Origin: Bradyrhizobium sp. MOS003
GTDB lineage: Bacteria > Pseudomonadota > Alphaproteobacteria > Rhizobiales > Xanthobacteraceae
Direction: 5' to 3'
DNA length: 64,000 nucleotides
Assembly (NCBI RefSeq): GCF_003020125.1
Contig: NZ_PYFW01000003.1
Coordinates: forward strand, 310,001 to 374,000
Positions 17,382 to 25,499 of this stretch are shown here, one piece after another (position 1 is the first letter of the stretch; the number at the start of each line of letters is the position of its first letter). The notes under the pieces are model-generated. The model ran no database searches and had not been told where the DNA came from. It saw only the letters and a list, made by a program, of their open reading frames with translations. Both the position numbers and the translations under genes were made by a program.

Positions 17382-19010
17382 CTACGGCTTCGGCGGGTGA
17401 ATGAACGCCCATGGGCTCACTTCCGAATCCCTGGTCACCTCGACCGAGATCAGATACGGCCCGCCATGCGCAAGCGCCTTCTCCATCGCCGCCTTGAACT
17501 GGTCCGGCGCCGTGACGCGCGCCGCCGCCACGCCGAACGACTCCGCGAGCTTGACGAAATCCGGATTGACGAGGTCGGAGGCGACCACGCGGCCGTCGAA
17601 GCGTTCGCGCTGGTCGCGGCGGACGTTGCCGTAGGCGTTGTTGTTGAACACCAGCGTCACCACGCCGATGTTGAACTGCACGGCGGTTGACAGCTCCTGC
17701 ACGCCGAACATGAAGCCGCCGTCGCCGGTGATGGCGACCACCGGCTTGTCGGGATTGGCGACCTTGGCCCCGAGCGCGGTCGGGAAGCCCGAGCCGAGCG
17801 TGCCCTGATAGCCCGAGGTGATGAAGGTGCGCGGCTCGTAGACCGGAAAGCCGTACCAGGAGGCGAAGCCGAATTGCGACAATTCATCGGTCACGATCGC
17901 ATTCGCCGGCAGCACTTCGCGCAGGATGTCGAGATAGGCCATCTGCGGCTGGATGCGCTGGATCTCGGCTTGCGCGGTCGCGGTGGCCTCGCGGATGTCC
18001 TCCCGCCGGCCCCGGCTCCGCGCATAGCCGGCCTTTTTCACGGCCGCGACGAGATCGGCAGTCCCTTGACTGGCGTCGGCGACGATGGCGACATCGGCGA
18101 CGAGCCGGCGCATCTCGACCGGATCGATGTCGATCCGTATGGATTTCAGTCCGCTCGGTTGATAGGGCCAGCGGAAGCCCGATGCCGGCAGCTCCGCGCG
18201 GGTACCGATGGCGATCATCAGATCGGTTGTCGGCCACAGCTTGTAGGCGGCTGCCATCGTCAGCCCCAGCTCATGCGCGTTGGAGACAATGCCGCGGCCG
18301 CTGCGGAAAGCAACCACGGGCGCGTCGATCATCTCGGCGAGCTCGAGGATCTCCTCGCCGGCCTCGACCGCGCCGCTGCCGACGAAGATCATCGGCGCCT
18401 TGCTCGCCTTGATCAGCGCCGCCGCCTGCTTCACGAGATCCGCATCGGGCTGCGGCGCGGGAAGCGGCTCCAGCATCCGGGCGGCGGCCGTGTCCGCGCG
18501 CTGGGTGAAGACATCCCAGGGCATCTCGACCGAGGCAGGGCCGCGCCGTCCCGACATCATCTCCTGGAAGGCGCGCGCCACGGTGGTCGGTGCATTGCCG
18601 GGATATTCGATCCGATCGGCCCATTTCACATAGGTGCGCAGGGTCGCAAGCTGGTCCGGCATCTCGTGCAGATGGCCGCGGCCCTTGCCGAGGAATTGCG
18701 TCGGCACCTGCCCGGTGACGCACAGCACCGGCTCGTTGCAGCCGAATGCGGTGAGCAGCGCGGCGCTGGCATTGAGCACGCCGGGGCCGGGCACCACGCT
18801 GAAGACGCCGGGCCTGCCGCTGGAGCGCGCATAGCCGAACGCCATGTAGCCGCAGGCCTGCTCGTGCCGCGCGCCGATCACCTTGAGCTGGGCCTGGTGG
18901 AAGGCGTCGAACAGGCCGTAGACCTGCGCGCCGGGCAGGCCGAACACGGTGTCGACGCCGTGGGCGACCAGGCCGCTTACGATCGCTTCGCCGCCGGTAA
19001 GGGTCGTCAT
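17382..19010 (-). CDS. Thiamine-diphosphate-dependent enzyme (acetolactate synthase/decarboxylase superfamily)
   Basis: 542 residues with the three-domain layout of the family. The catalytic glutamate sits in GARHEQACGYMAFGYAR near residue 50, the central NAD/FAD-like domain spans about 190-330, and the ThDP-Mg motif begins GDGGFMFG near 428 and ends with VFNNNAYG. The gene lies 20 bp downstream of the hpaG-like gene on the same strand and probably belongs to the homoprotocatechuate transcription unit. The standard hpa pathway needs no ThDP enzyme. A 2-oxo acid decarboxylase feeding arylacetate into the pathway, or an enzyme acting on a product such as pyruvate or succinic semialdehyde, are possibilities I cannot separate. 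Confidence 0.85.
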   Translation of the reverse strand: MTTLTGGEAIVSGLVAHGVDTVFGLPGAQVYGLFDAFHQAQLKVIGARHEQACGYMAFGYARSSGRPGVFSVVPGPGVLNASAALLTAFGCNEPVLCVTGQVPTQFLGKGRGHLHEMPDQLATLRTYVKWADRIEYPGNAPTTVARAFQEMMSGRRGPASVEMPWDVFTQRADTAAARMLEPLPAPQPDADLVKQAAALIKASKAPMIFVGSGAVEAGEEILELAEMIDAPVVAFRSGRGIVSNAHELGLTMAAAYKLWPTTDLMIAIGTRAELPASGFRWPYQPSGLKSIRIDIDPVEMRRLVADVAIVADASQGTADLVAAVKKAGYARSRGRREDIREATATAQAEIQRIQPQMAYLDILREVLPANAIVTDELSQFGFASWYGFPVYEPRTFITSGYQGTLGSGFPTALGAKVANPDKPVVAITGDGGFMFGVQELSTAVQFNIGVVTLVFNNNAYGNVRRDQRERFDGRVVASDLVNPDFVKLAESFGVAAARVTAPDQFKAAMEKALAHGGPYLISVEVTRDSEVSPWAFIHPPKP

Positions 19011-19030
19011 TGCATCATTTCCAATCTTGT

Positions 19031-19900
19031 TCAGGCTTCGTCAACGACGCCGTTGCGCAAGCTGCCGATTCCCTCGGCCGCCACCTCGACGACGTCGCCG
19101 GGCTTCAGGTACCGCGGCGGATCGAACCGGGCACCGGCACCGGTCGGCGTGCCCGTGACGATGATATCGCCGGGGACGAGCGTTGCGAAGGTGGAGATAT
19201 AGTTGATGAGGGTGCGGAACGGAAACATCAGCCGGCTGGTGCGGTCGTCCTGCCTGAGCTCGCCGTTGACATGCGTGGTCAGCCTGATGTCGGCAATCTG
19301 GGATTCCCTGACGTAAGGTACGAGCCAGGGGCCGAGGCTGCCGCTGGAATCGAAATTCTTGCCCTGGGTGACGTTGAACTTGGCGTGGCGCAGCCAGTCG
19401 CGCACCGAGCCTTCGTTGCAGAGCGTGAGCGCGGCGATGTGGTCGAGCGCGCTGCTTTCGGGGATGTGCCGGCCCGCCTTGCCGATCACCAGCACGATCT
19501 CGCCTTCGTAATCGAGCTGCGCGGAGGCGCGCGGGCGTACCAGCGGCGTGTCGTGGCCGACGAAGGAGCGGGGCGAGCGCATGAACATGCTCGGGTATTT
19601 CGGCGCCTCCTGACCGTCCTTATACTCGGCGTTACGATCGGGGTAGTTGACGCCGATGCAGATGATCTTCTCCGGCGCGGGCACCGGCGGCAGCCAGGTG
19701 ATGTCGTCGAACGCGTGGTCCGGCGTGCGACCGGCGGCTTCCTCGGCAAGGCTCACGAGCTTGCCGGCCGCGATCACCTCGCGCAGCGTCGGATAGTCCT
19801 TGGCGTAACGTGCGGAAAGGTCGACGATGCCGCCCTCCAGGACGGCACCGAGGCTGACATCACCCTTGATGGAATAGGTGGCGAGGCGAGGGAGCTTCAT
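19031..19900 (-). CDS. hpaG: Fumarylacetoacetate-hydrolase-family protein, HpaG-type isomerase/decarboxylase
   Basis: 289 residues. FAH-fold metal-site motifs are visible: CIGVNYPDRNAEY near residue 80, LDYEGEIVLVIGK near 128 with the acidic ligands, QGKNFDSSGSLGPW near 178, and TGTPTGAGARFDPPRYLKPGD near 253. In the homoprotocatechuate pathway, HpaG decarboxylates and isomerises 5-carboxymethyl-2-oxo-hex-3-ene-1,7-dioate to the hydratase substrate. Here its ATG overlaps the stop of the ring-cleavage dioxygenase gene (ATGA), so the two are translationally coupled. Enteric HpaG has two FAH domains; this one has a single domain, so a more general FAH-family hydrolase is the main alternative. 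It is the only gene in the cluster that could fill the step. Confidence 0.75.
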   Translation of the reverse strand: MKLPRLATYSIKGDVSLGAVLEGGIVDLSARYAKDYPTLREVIAAGKLVSLAEEAAGRTPDHAFDDITWLPPVPAPEKIICIGVNYPDRNAEYKDGQEAPKYPSMFMRSPRSFVGHDTPLVRPRASAQLDYEGEIVLVIGKAGRHIPESSALDHIAALTLCNEGSVRDWLRHAKFNVTQGKNFDSSGSLGPWLVPYVRESQIADIRLTTHVNGELRQDDRTSRLMFPFRTLINYISTFATLVPGDIIVTGTPTGAGARFDPPRYLKPGDVVEVAAEGIGSLRNGVVDEA

Positions 19901-20883
19901 CAGTCGGCCACCAGCACGTCGGCCACGAACTTCGGCTCGCGCACGGTCTGCCCGCTAAACGGCGAGCCCTGCTCGAACCATGAACGCGGGGCAGGGGCGC
20001 CCCACAGCGTCTGCCGGCGGGGATCGCGCAGCGACCAGCGCAGCGGCTCATGATCGTGATCGCCGGTGAAATAGTCGCTGGTGTAGAGCTCGAGGCGGTG
20101 TCCATCAGGGTCGCGCACATAGAGGAAGAACGCGTTGGAGATTCCGTGGCGTCCTGGTCCTCGCTCAATGTTCTTCACGAAGCCTTGCGAGGCCATGACG
20201 TCGCAGAGATGGATGATGTTCATCGCCGTCGGCGTCCAATAGGCGAAATGGTGCAGGCGCGGGCCCTTGCCGTTGGTGATGGCGAAGTCGTGGACGTTAC
20301 CCTTGCGATGCATCCAGGCGGCGGCGATGCGGCCGTTCGGCCCGTCCTCTTCGGCGTATTCGGTGAGGCGGAAGCCGAGCCGGGCGTAGAACTCGACGGT
20401 GTCCTGGACCTCGGCGGCGAAAACGTTGAAATGATCGAGCCGCTGCGGGTGGCAGCCCCTGTAAAGATCATAGCGGCGCAAGAGATGCGGCCGGCGTTCC
20501 ATCGACGCATAGAGCTCGATCTGGAAGCCGAAGGGATCGGTGAACTGCAGGGTGCGGCCCTGGAACGGCTGGTCGACAAAGGCGTAGGCGAGGCCGTTTT
20601 CGGACAGGAAGGCGGCAGCCTTGTCGAGATCCCCGTCGTTGCCGACCTTGAAGCCGAGCCGGGCGCAAGCGGGTACCGCGGCTTTCCGCAGCACCAGCGA
20701 GTGATGCTGATGCTCCTCGGCGGCACGCAGGTAGACGACGTTGTCGTCGGCGTCCTCGACATGCAGGCCGACAGTGGTCTCGTAGAACTCCCGGCTCAGC
20801 TTTAGATCGGTCACGTCGAGCACGACGTGGCTGGAGCGAATGATGTTGAACGGCGGCTCGAAGATGTGTTGCGGTACAGGCAT
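19900..20883 (-). CDS. hpaD: Homoprotocatechuate (3,4-dihydroxyphenylacetate) 2,3-dioxygenase, VOC type
   Basis: 327 residues from the ATG at 20883 (MPVPQHIFEPP). Two VOC domains are seen: about 17-130 (SHVVLDVTDLKLSREFY) and about 148-275. The metal ligands are readable as His151 (RLDHFNVF), His211/212 (RLHHFAYW) and Glu265 (GHRLELYTSDYF), in the same arrangement as the Mn/Fe extradiol enzymes of Brevibacterium and Arthrobacter rather than the LigB-type HpaD of enteric bacteria. It cleaves the ring of 3,4-dihydroxyphenylacetate next to the hydroxyls to 5-carboxymethyl-2-hydroxymuconate semialdehyde. The flanking hpaE, F and G genes strongly support this substrate over plain catechol. Confidence 0.9.
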   Translation of the reverse strand: MPVPQHIFEPPFNIIRSSHVVLDVTDLKLSREFYETTVGLHVEDADDNVVYLRAAEEHQHHSLVLRKAAVPACARLGFKVGNDGDLDKAAAFLSENGLAYAFVDQPFQGRTLQFTDPFGFQIELYASMERRPHLLRRYDLYRGCHPQRLDHFNVFAAEVQDTVEFYARLGFRLTEYAEEDGPNGRIAAAWMHRKGNVHDFAITNGKGPRLHHFAYWTPTAMNIIHLCDVMASQGFVKNIERGPGRHGISNAFFLYVRDPDGHRLELYTSDYFTGDHDHEPLRWSLRDPRRQTLWGAPAPRSWFEQGSPFSGQTVREPKFVADVLVAD

Positions 20884-20907
20884 TGGCGTTTCCCCCTCTC
20901 GGTCCCT

Positions 20908-21010
20908 GTCATTCCGGGGCGCGCGAAGCGCGAGCCCGGAATCCATTCCTCGACGAACTCTGCTGCGCGATGGATTCCGGGTTCGATGCTACGCATCGCT
21001 CGGGAATGAC
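20908..21010. repeat. Palindromic intergenic repeat, CATTCCGGG family (copy 2)
   Basis: The element begins GTCATTCCGGGG at 20908 and ends GGGAATGAC at 21010. It contains GCCCGGAATCCA facing TGGATTCCGGG, and GATGCTACGCATC as in copy 1 (1309-1407). It separates hpaE from hpaD within the operon and may fold in the mRNA. Confidence 0.8.
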
Positions 21011-21012
21011 GA

Positions 21013-22551
21013 TCAGATTCCCAGTTTCTGAATCTTGTGCGTGCCCCGCGCCAGCGAGACGTGCTTGGTTTCCATGTAGAAGTCGAATGAGTAATCGCCG
21101 CCGTCGCGGCCGATGCCGGAGGCCTTCATGCCGCCGAACGGCGTTGGCAGATGGCGCACGTTTTCCGAGTTGAGCCAGATCATGCCGGCCTCGAGCGCGT
21201 CGGCGACGCGGAGCGCACGGCCGACGTCGTTGGTCCAGACATAGCCGGTCAGGCCATAGCGGATGTCGTTGGCGATCTCGATGGCTTCAGCTTCGTCCCT
21301 GAAAGGCAGCACGGTGAGGAATGGGCCGAACACCTCCTCCTGCGCGACGCGCATCTTGCCATGTGCACCGGTGACCAGGGTGGGCTCGACATAATGTCCG
21401 CCGCCCGGGCCGTCATGGGCCTTGCCGCCGACTGCGATGGTGGCGCCATCCTGGCGCGCGACGTCGAAATAGGAGCAGACCTTTGCCAGATGGCGCTCGT
21501 GGATCAGCGGCCCGATTTCGGTCGAGGGATCGAGGGGATGGCCGACCTTCAGCGCCTTCACGCGCGCGGTCAGCTTCTCGATGAACTTGTCCGCGATGCT
21601 TTGCTGGATCACCAGTCGACTCGACGAGGTGCAGCGCTCGCCGTTGAGCGAGTAGATCATGAACACCACGGCATCGAGCGCGCGATCGAGATCGGCGTCG
21701 TCGAACACGATCACGGGATTCTTGCCGCCGAGTTCGAAATGCACGCGCTTCAGCGTCGGCGCGCCCTGCACCATGATCGCGGAGCCCGTCGCGCTCTCGC
21801 CGACGAAGCCGATCGCCTTGATGGCGGGATGCTCGGTCAGCGCCTTGCCGGCCTCTTCGCCAAAGCCGTGGACGGTGTTGAGCACGCCGTCGGGCACGCC
21901 GGCTTGCTTGACGAGCTTGCCGAGCATGTCCGCGGTGACCGGCGACCACTCCGCCGGCTTGTGTACGACCGTGCACCCCGCAGCGAGGGCAGGGGCGATC
22001 TTCCAGGTCGAGAGCATGAACGGCGTGTTCCACGGCGTGATCACGCCGACCGGGCCGATCGGTACGCGCGTCGAGATGTTCCAGTGCTCGTCGCTCGGCG
22101 TGTTGAGGCCGTCGCGCGCCTCCGCGCATTTGTCGGCAAAGAAGCGGAAATTCTCGGCGGCGCGGATCGCGGCCTTGGCCATGAAGCGATAGGCCTGGCC
22201 GGTGTCGATGCATTCGAGCACCGCGATGTCGTCGGCATTGTCCTCGATCGCGTCGGCGACGCGGTGCAGCAGCTTCTTCCGCATCGCCGGGCCCAGGTCG
22301 CGCCAGGACTTGAAGGCGAGCGCCGCGGCCGTTGCGGCGCGGTCGATGTCCTCGGCAGTGCCGCGCGCGACGCTCGCGAGCGTCGTGCCGTCGACCGGCG
22401 ACTTCGTCTCGAAGGTGTCGCCCGATATCGAGGCAACGGTCTTGCCGTCGATCATGTGACCGATGCCGTCGGCGCGCAGCTTCTTCAGCAGCGGTGCGAC
22501 GCGGTCGCGGTTGGCCTGGAACACATCGGCTTTCGGGCTGGGTTTATCCAT
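21013..22551 (-). CDS. hpaE: 5-carboxymethyl-2-hydroxymuconate semialdehyde dehydrogenase
   Basis: 512 residues, an aldehyde-dehydrogenase fold. Key motifs: TPWNTPFMLSTWK near residue 175 for cofactor binding, GFVGESATGSAIM near 250, the catalytic Glu in FELGGKNP near 273, and the nucleophilic Cys in NGERCTSSSR near 307. It oxidises the ring-cleavage semialdehyde from HpaD to 5-carboxymethyl-2-hydroxymuconate with NAD. Assignment as hpaE rather than a generic aldehyde dehydrogenase relies on its place in the cluster. Its ATG overlaps the end of the hpaF gene by 8 bp, and a palindromic repeat separates it from hpaD downstream. Confidence 0.92.
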   Translation of the reverse strand: MDKPSPKADVFQANRDRVAPLLKKLRADGIGHMIDGKTVASISGDTFETKSPVDGTTLASVARGTAEDIDRAATAAALAFKSWRDLGPAMRKKLLHRVADAIEDNADDIAVLECIDTGQAYRFMAKAAIRAAENFRFFADKCAEARDGLNTPSDEHWNISTRVPIGPVGVITPWNTPFMLSTWKIAPALAAGCTVVHKPAEWSPVTADMLGKLVKQAGVPDGVLNTVHGFGEEAGKALTEHPAIKAIGFVGESATGSAIMVQGAPTLKRVHFELGGKNPVIVFDDADLDRALDAVVFMIYSLNGERCTSSSRLVIQQSIADKFIEKLTARVKALKVGHPLDPSTEIGPLIHERHLAKVCSYFDVARQDGATIAVGGKAHDGPGGGHYVEPTLVTGAHGKMRVAQEEVFGPFLTVLPFRDEAEAIEIANDIRYGLTGYVWTNDVGRALRVADALEAGMIWLNSENVRHLPTPFGGMKASGIGRDGGDYSFDFYMETKHVSLARGTHKIQKLGI

Positions 22552-22942
22552 GGACGGTTTCCACTTTCAATGCATCGTGGATGTTGTTGCGCTTCCAGCT
22601 CGTGTCCTTGTCGTTGATCTGCATGTCGAACGACAGAGCGAATTTGCTGGCGGCGAAGACGGGATCGAGATGGCGGGAGAGTGCCTGGAAGACGTGCTCG
22701 CCGGCTTGTTTGCGGGTGGGAAGGTCGCGGCCTTCGCCGATGCGCAGCACCATGTCGAGAAAGCCATAGTCGTTCCGCGCGTCGGCGATTGCATAGTGCT
22801 CGCACCTGATCGCGCGGACGCGGATGCCGCCGAGCGGAAAGATCCCGGTCTCGACCGCCGCCTTGCGCACGATCTCGCACACCGCCGCGATGTCGAGGCG
22901 GCCATCGAGATTGGCCGAATATTCAATCGTGAAATGCGGCAT
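22544..22942 (-). CDS. hpaF: 5-carboxymethyl-2-hydroxymuconate delta-isomerase
   Basis: 132 residues, matching the CHMI family, a trimeric relative of 4-oxalocrotonate tautomerase. The N-terminus MPHFTIEYSANL leaves Pro as the first residue after Met removal, the catalytic general base of the superfamily. Other family features are GGIRVRAIRCEHYAIAD near residues 38-54 and the LSFDMQINDKDTSWKRNNIHDAL region near the end. It converts the enol product of HpaE to the conjugated keto form used by HpaG. The last eight bases overlap the hpaE start, so the pair is coupled; hpaH lies 33 bp upstream. Confidence 0.93.
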   Translation of the reverse strand: MPHFTIEYSANLDGRLDIAAVCEIVRKAAVETGIFPLGGIRVRAIRCEHYAIADARNDYGFLDMVLRIGEGRDLPTRKQAGEHVFQALSRHLDPVFAASKFALSFDMQINDKDTSWKRNNIHDALKVETVHG

Positions 22943-22975
22943 CGCGGTTTCACTCCCTGGATTTTTTTATGCGCC

Positions 22976-23782
22976 TTAGGCGAAGTAGCAGCTGACCGAG
23001 CCGTAGGCGCCATAATCGGCCTGAATTGTGTCGCCCTTGCGGGTCTCGATCGGGCGGATGAAGGAGCCGGCAAGCACGACCTGTCCGGGCTCCAGCGCGA
23101 GCCCAAGCGGCGCAATCTTGTTGGCGAGCCAGGCCACGGCGGTCGCCGGGTGATTGAGCACGCCGGCGGCAAGGCCGGTCTCCTCGAGCTGGCCGTTCTT
23201 GAAACACAGCGCGCCGATCCAGCGCAGGTCTGCGTCCAAGGGCCGGATCGGCCGTCCGCCAAGCACGATGCCGGCATTCGCCGCATTGTCGGCGATGGTG
23301 TCGAAGATCTTTCGCGTTGCCTTGGTCCTGGGATCGACGCGCTCGATCCGCGTGTCCAGAATCTCCAGCGCGGGAACCACGAAGTCGGTGGCGTTGAGCA
23401 CGTCGAACAGCGTGCTATCAGGCCCTGAGAGCCGCTTGCTCATGACGAAGGCGAGCTCGGCCTCGACTCGCGTTGCGATGAAGCGTTCGGTCGGAATGAT
23501 CCCGCCATCGGCGAAGAACATGTCGTCGAGCAGCACGCCGGAATCCGGCTCGTCGATGTCGAGCGCGCTCTGCATCGCCTTTGAGGTCAGGCCGATCTTG
23601 TGGCCCTTGACGATGCGCCCCTCGGCGATCTTGACGTCGACCCAGGCCTTCTGAATCGCGTAGGCGTCGGCGATCGTGATGCCGGGGAAATCCTGCGACA
23701 GCTGCCGGATCTGCACGCGGGTCTTCTCCGCCTGGTGCAGACGCCTCGCGCAAGCTTGGATATCGTCGTTGGAAAGCGCCAT
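22976..23782 (-). CDS. hpaH: 2-oxo-hept-4-ene-1,7-dioate hydratase
   Basis: 268 residues of the 2-keto-4-pentenoate hydratase family, a divergent FAH fold. Visible features are DAYAIQKAWVDVKIAEGRIVKGHKIGLTSKAMQ near residues 38-70, the metal-site glutamates in RVEAELAFVM near 107, EILDTRIE near 140, and the C-terminal GSFIRPIETRKGDTIQADYGAYGSVSCYF. It adds water to 2-oxo-hept-4-ene-1,7-dioate, giving the substrate of the aldolase HpaI. It is the first gene of the minus-strand hpa operon. The palindrome at 23815-23830 lies 33 bp upstream of its start. Confidence 0.92.
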   Translation of the reverse strand: MALSNDDIQACARRLHQAEKTRVQIRQLSQDFPGITIADAYAIQKAWVDVKIAEGRIVKGHKIGLTSKAMQSALDIDEPDSGVLLDDMFFADGGIIPTERFIATRVEAELAFVMSKRLSGPDSTLFDVLNATDFVVPALEILDTRIERVDPRTKATRKIFDTIADNAANAGIVLGGRPIRPLDADLRWIGALCFKNGQLEETGLAAGVLNHPATAVAWLANKIAPLGLALEPGQVVLAGSFIRPIETRKGDTIQADYGAYGSVSCYFA

Positions 23783-23814
23783 TTGTGGTCTTACAAATTA
23801 GGGTGCCGAGAGAT

Positions 23815-23830
23815 ACTTAACATGTTAAGT
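23815..23830. promoter_or_regulatory. Probable HpaR operator: perfect 16-bp palindrome
   Basis: ACTTAACATGTTAAGT is a perfect palindrome in the 111-bp gap between divergent hpaH and hpaR. Its size and symmetry fit a MarR-family dimer site. Its position would allow repression of the catabolic operon, and autoregulation, by the adjacent HpaR. Binding is inferred. Confidence 0.75.
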
Positions 23831-23893
23831 GAATGCGTCAAACATAATTCCGGCTTGCTGCACTGCAAACGTTTTGCGGTTTGAAAGGGCGTC

Positions 23894-24436
23894 ATGGTGA
23901 AGAGACCGGCTGACCCAGCCAATGGAAGCGCGCCGGCCGCAGGACCTATTTCAAGGCCTGCCGCAAGGCAGGTGCCGATGCGCGATTTCTCGCGCTCCCT
24001 GCCGATGTCGCTGCTGCGGGCACGCGAAGCGGTGATGCGGCAGTTTCGCCCTTCGCTGCGCGAGCACGGCCTGACCGAGCAGCAATGGCGCATCCTGCGT
24101 GCTCTGGCGGCGATCGACGCAGTCGAGGTCACGGAACTGGCGCGCACCGCGTTCCTGCTCGGGCCGAGCCTGTCGCGCATCCTGCGCGATCTCGAGGCGC
24201 GCAATCTGATCGAGCGCAAGACGGCAAAGGCGGACCAGCGCCGCAGCATGGTCTCGATCTCGAAAGAGGGCGTGAAGCTGATGGCCTCCGTGGCGCCGAA
24301 TTCGGAGGCGATCTATGCCGAGATCACGCGACGCTTCGGCGCACGCAGGCTCGCCGAATTGCAGGAGATGCTGGGTGCGCTCGAACTGAGTCTTGCAGAG
24401 CTCGGTAGCGCGGATGATACAATCGCGGAGGGATGA
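23894..24436 (+). CDS. hpaR: MarR-family regulator of homoprotocatechuate degradation
   Basis: 180 residues. After a roughly 35-residue proline/alanine-rich leader not conserved in short homologues (a start at a later ATG, MRDFSRSLPMS, is possible), the MarR winged-helix follows: LREHGLTEQQWRILRALAAIDAVEVTELARTAFLLGPSLSRILRDLEARNLIERKT... with the wing ADQRRSMVSISKEG. HpaR in enteric bacteria represses the meta-cleavage operon and is released by 4-hydroxyphenylacetate-type ligands. It is divergent from hpaH and followed by hpaI, so it probably controls both directions through the palindrome in between. Confidence 0.9.
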   Translation: MVKRPADPANGSAPAAGPISRPAARQVPMRDFSRSLPMSLLRAREAVMRQFRPSLREHGLTEQQWRILRALAAIDAVEVTELARTAFLLGPSLSRILRDLEARNLIERKTAKADQRRSMVSISKEGVKLMASVAPNSEAIYAEITRRFGARRLAELQEMLGALELSLAELGSADDTIAEG

Positions 24437-24551
24437 ACCCAGATATGCGTGCGTGCGTGGTGAGAGCCATGGACATTCACGGTTTTTTTCGCTCAAAGTG
24501 CGGCCCGACCCGATCCGCGGCGAGTAACAGCAACAGGGAAGGAAAGACAAC

Positions 24552-25328
24552 GTGGCGAACAAAGTCAAAGAGATCTGGAAGTCGGGCAAGGCCGTGGTCA
24601 ACGCGTGGCTCGCGATCCCCTCCGGCTTCTCGGCCGAGATGATCGCGCAATGCGGCTTCGACAGCGTCACCGTCGACATGCAGCATGGCGTGCAGGATTA
24701 TCTCTCGATGGTGCAGTGCTTCCAGGCGATGGACAAGCATCCGGTCACGCCCATGGTCCGCGTGCCCTGGAACGAGCCCGGCATCATCGGCAAGGTGCTG
24801 GACGGCGGCGCCTATGGCGTGATCTGCCCGATGGTCAACACGGCGCAGGAAGCCAGGAACCTCGTATCCTATTCGAAATATCCGCCGCAGGGCGTCCGTT
24901 CCAACGGTCCGATCCGCGCCGGCATGTACGGCACCGCGGGCTCCTACCAGAAGACCGCGAATGCCGACACCATCCTGCTGCCGATGATGGAGACCAAGAC
25001 CGCGGTCGAGAACATGGAAGCGATCCTCGACGTCGAAGGCATCGACGGCGTCTATATCGGACCGTCCGATCTCGGCTTCTCCTATGGCCTCGAGCCCAAG
25101 CTCGACCGCAGCGAGCCCGAGATCCTCGCGATCTACGAGAAGATCATCAAGGAATGCGGCAAGCGCGGTCTCAACCCCGGCATCCATTGCAGCGGCGCCG
25201 AAGGTGCTGCACGCGCCATCAACATGGGCTTCAAGCTGGTGACGCTCTCGAACGAGGTCGGCCTGATGACCAGCTACGCCAAGATGCAGGTCAATGCCAC
25301 CCGCAAGGATTCGGGCGGCAAGGCTTAA
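24552..25328 (+). CDS. hpaI: 4-hydroxy-2-oxoheptanedioate aldolase (HpaI/HpcH class II family)
   Basis: 258 residues from a GTG at 24552 preceded by GGGAAGGAAAG. The family pattern is present: WLAIPSGFSAEMIAQCGFDSVTVDMQHG near residues 18-45, RVPWNEPGIIGKVLDGGAYGVICPMVNT near 72-99, the metal-binding glutamate in LLPMMETKTAVEN near 150, and the acidic ligand in IGPSDLGFSYG near 175. It cleaves 4-hydroxy-2-oxoheptane-1,7-dioate to pyruvate and succinic semialdehyde, the last step of the pathway. It is on the plus strand after hpaR. A succinic semialdehyde dehydrogenase and the 4-hydroxyphenylacetate hydroxylase are not in the window. Confidence 0.93.
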   Translation: MANKVKEIWKSGKAVVNAWLAIPSGFSAEMIAQCGFDSVTVDMQHGVQDYLSMVQCFQAMDKHPVTPMVRVPWNEPGIIGKVLDGGAYGVICPMVNTAQEARNLVSYSKYPPQGVRSNGPIRAGMYGTAGSYQKTANADTILLPMMETKTAVENMEAILDVEGIDGVYIGPSDLGFSYGLEPKLDRSEPEILAIYEKIIKECGKRGLNPGIHCSGAEGAARAINMGFKLVTLSNEVGLMTSYAKMQVNATRKDSGGKA

Positions 25329-25339
25329 TGCTCCCTCTG

Positions 25340-25482
25340 TGTCCCGGACGCGATGCAGCGCGTAGCGCTGCTTCGCAGAGCCGGGACCCAGTCGCTAACG
25401 AAGCACATGACGTGACGACTGAACCCCGGCTCAGCAGCGCACCGTTTCACGCTGCGCTGCGTCCTGGGCACGATACTTGAAG
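25340..25482. repeat. Intergenic repeat, GTCCCGGACGCGATGCAGCG family
   Basis: The stretch begins GTCCCGGACGCGATGCAGCG, has the inverted pair GCGTAGCGCTGC, repeats a related GAGCCGGGACCCAG half, and ends CTGCGTCCTGGGCACGAT. It separates hpaI from the UxaA gene; no gene is seen in it. Confidence 0.55.
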
Positions 25483-25499
25483 ACCCAAGGAGACCTCCC

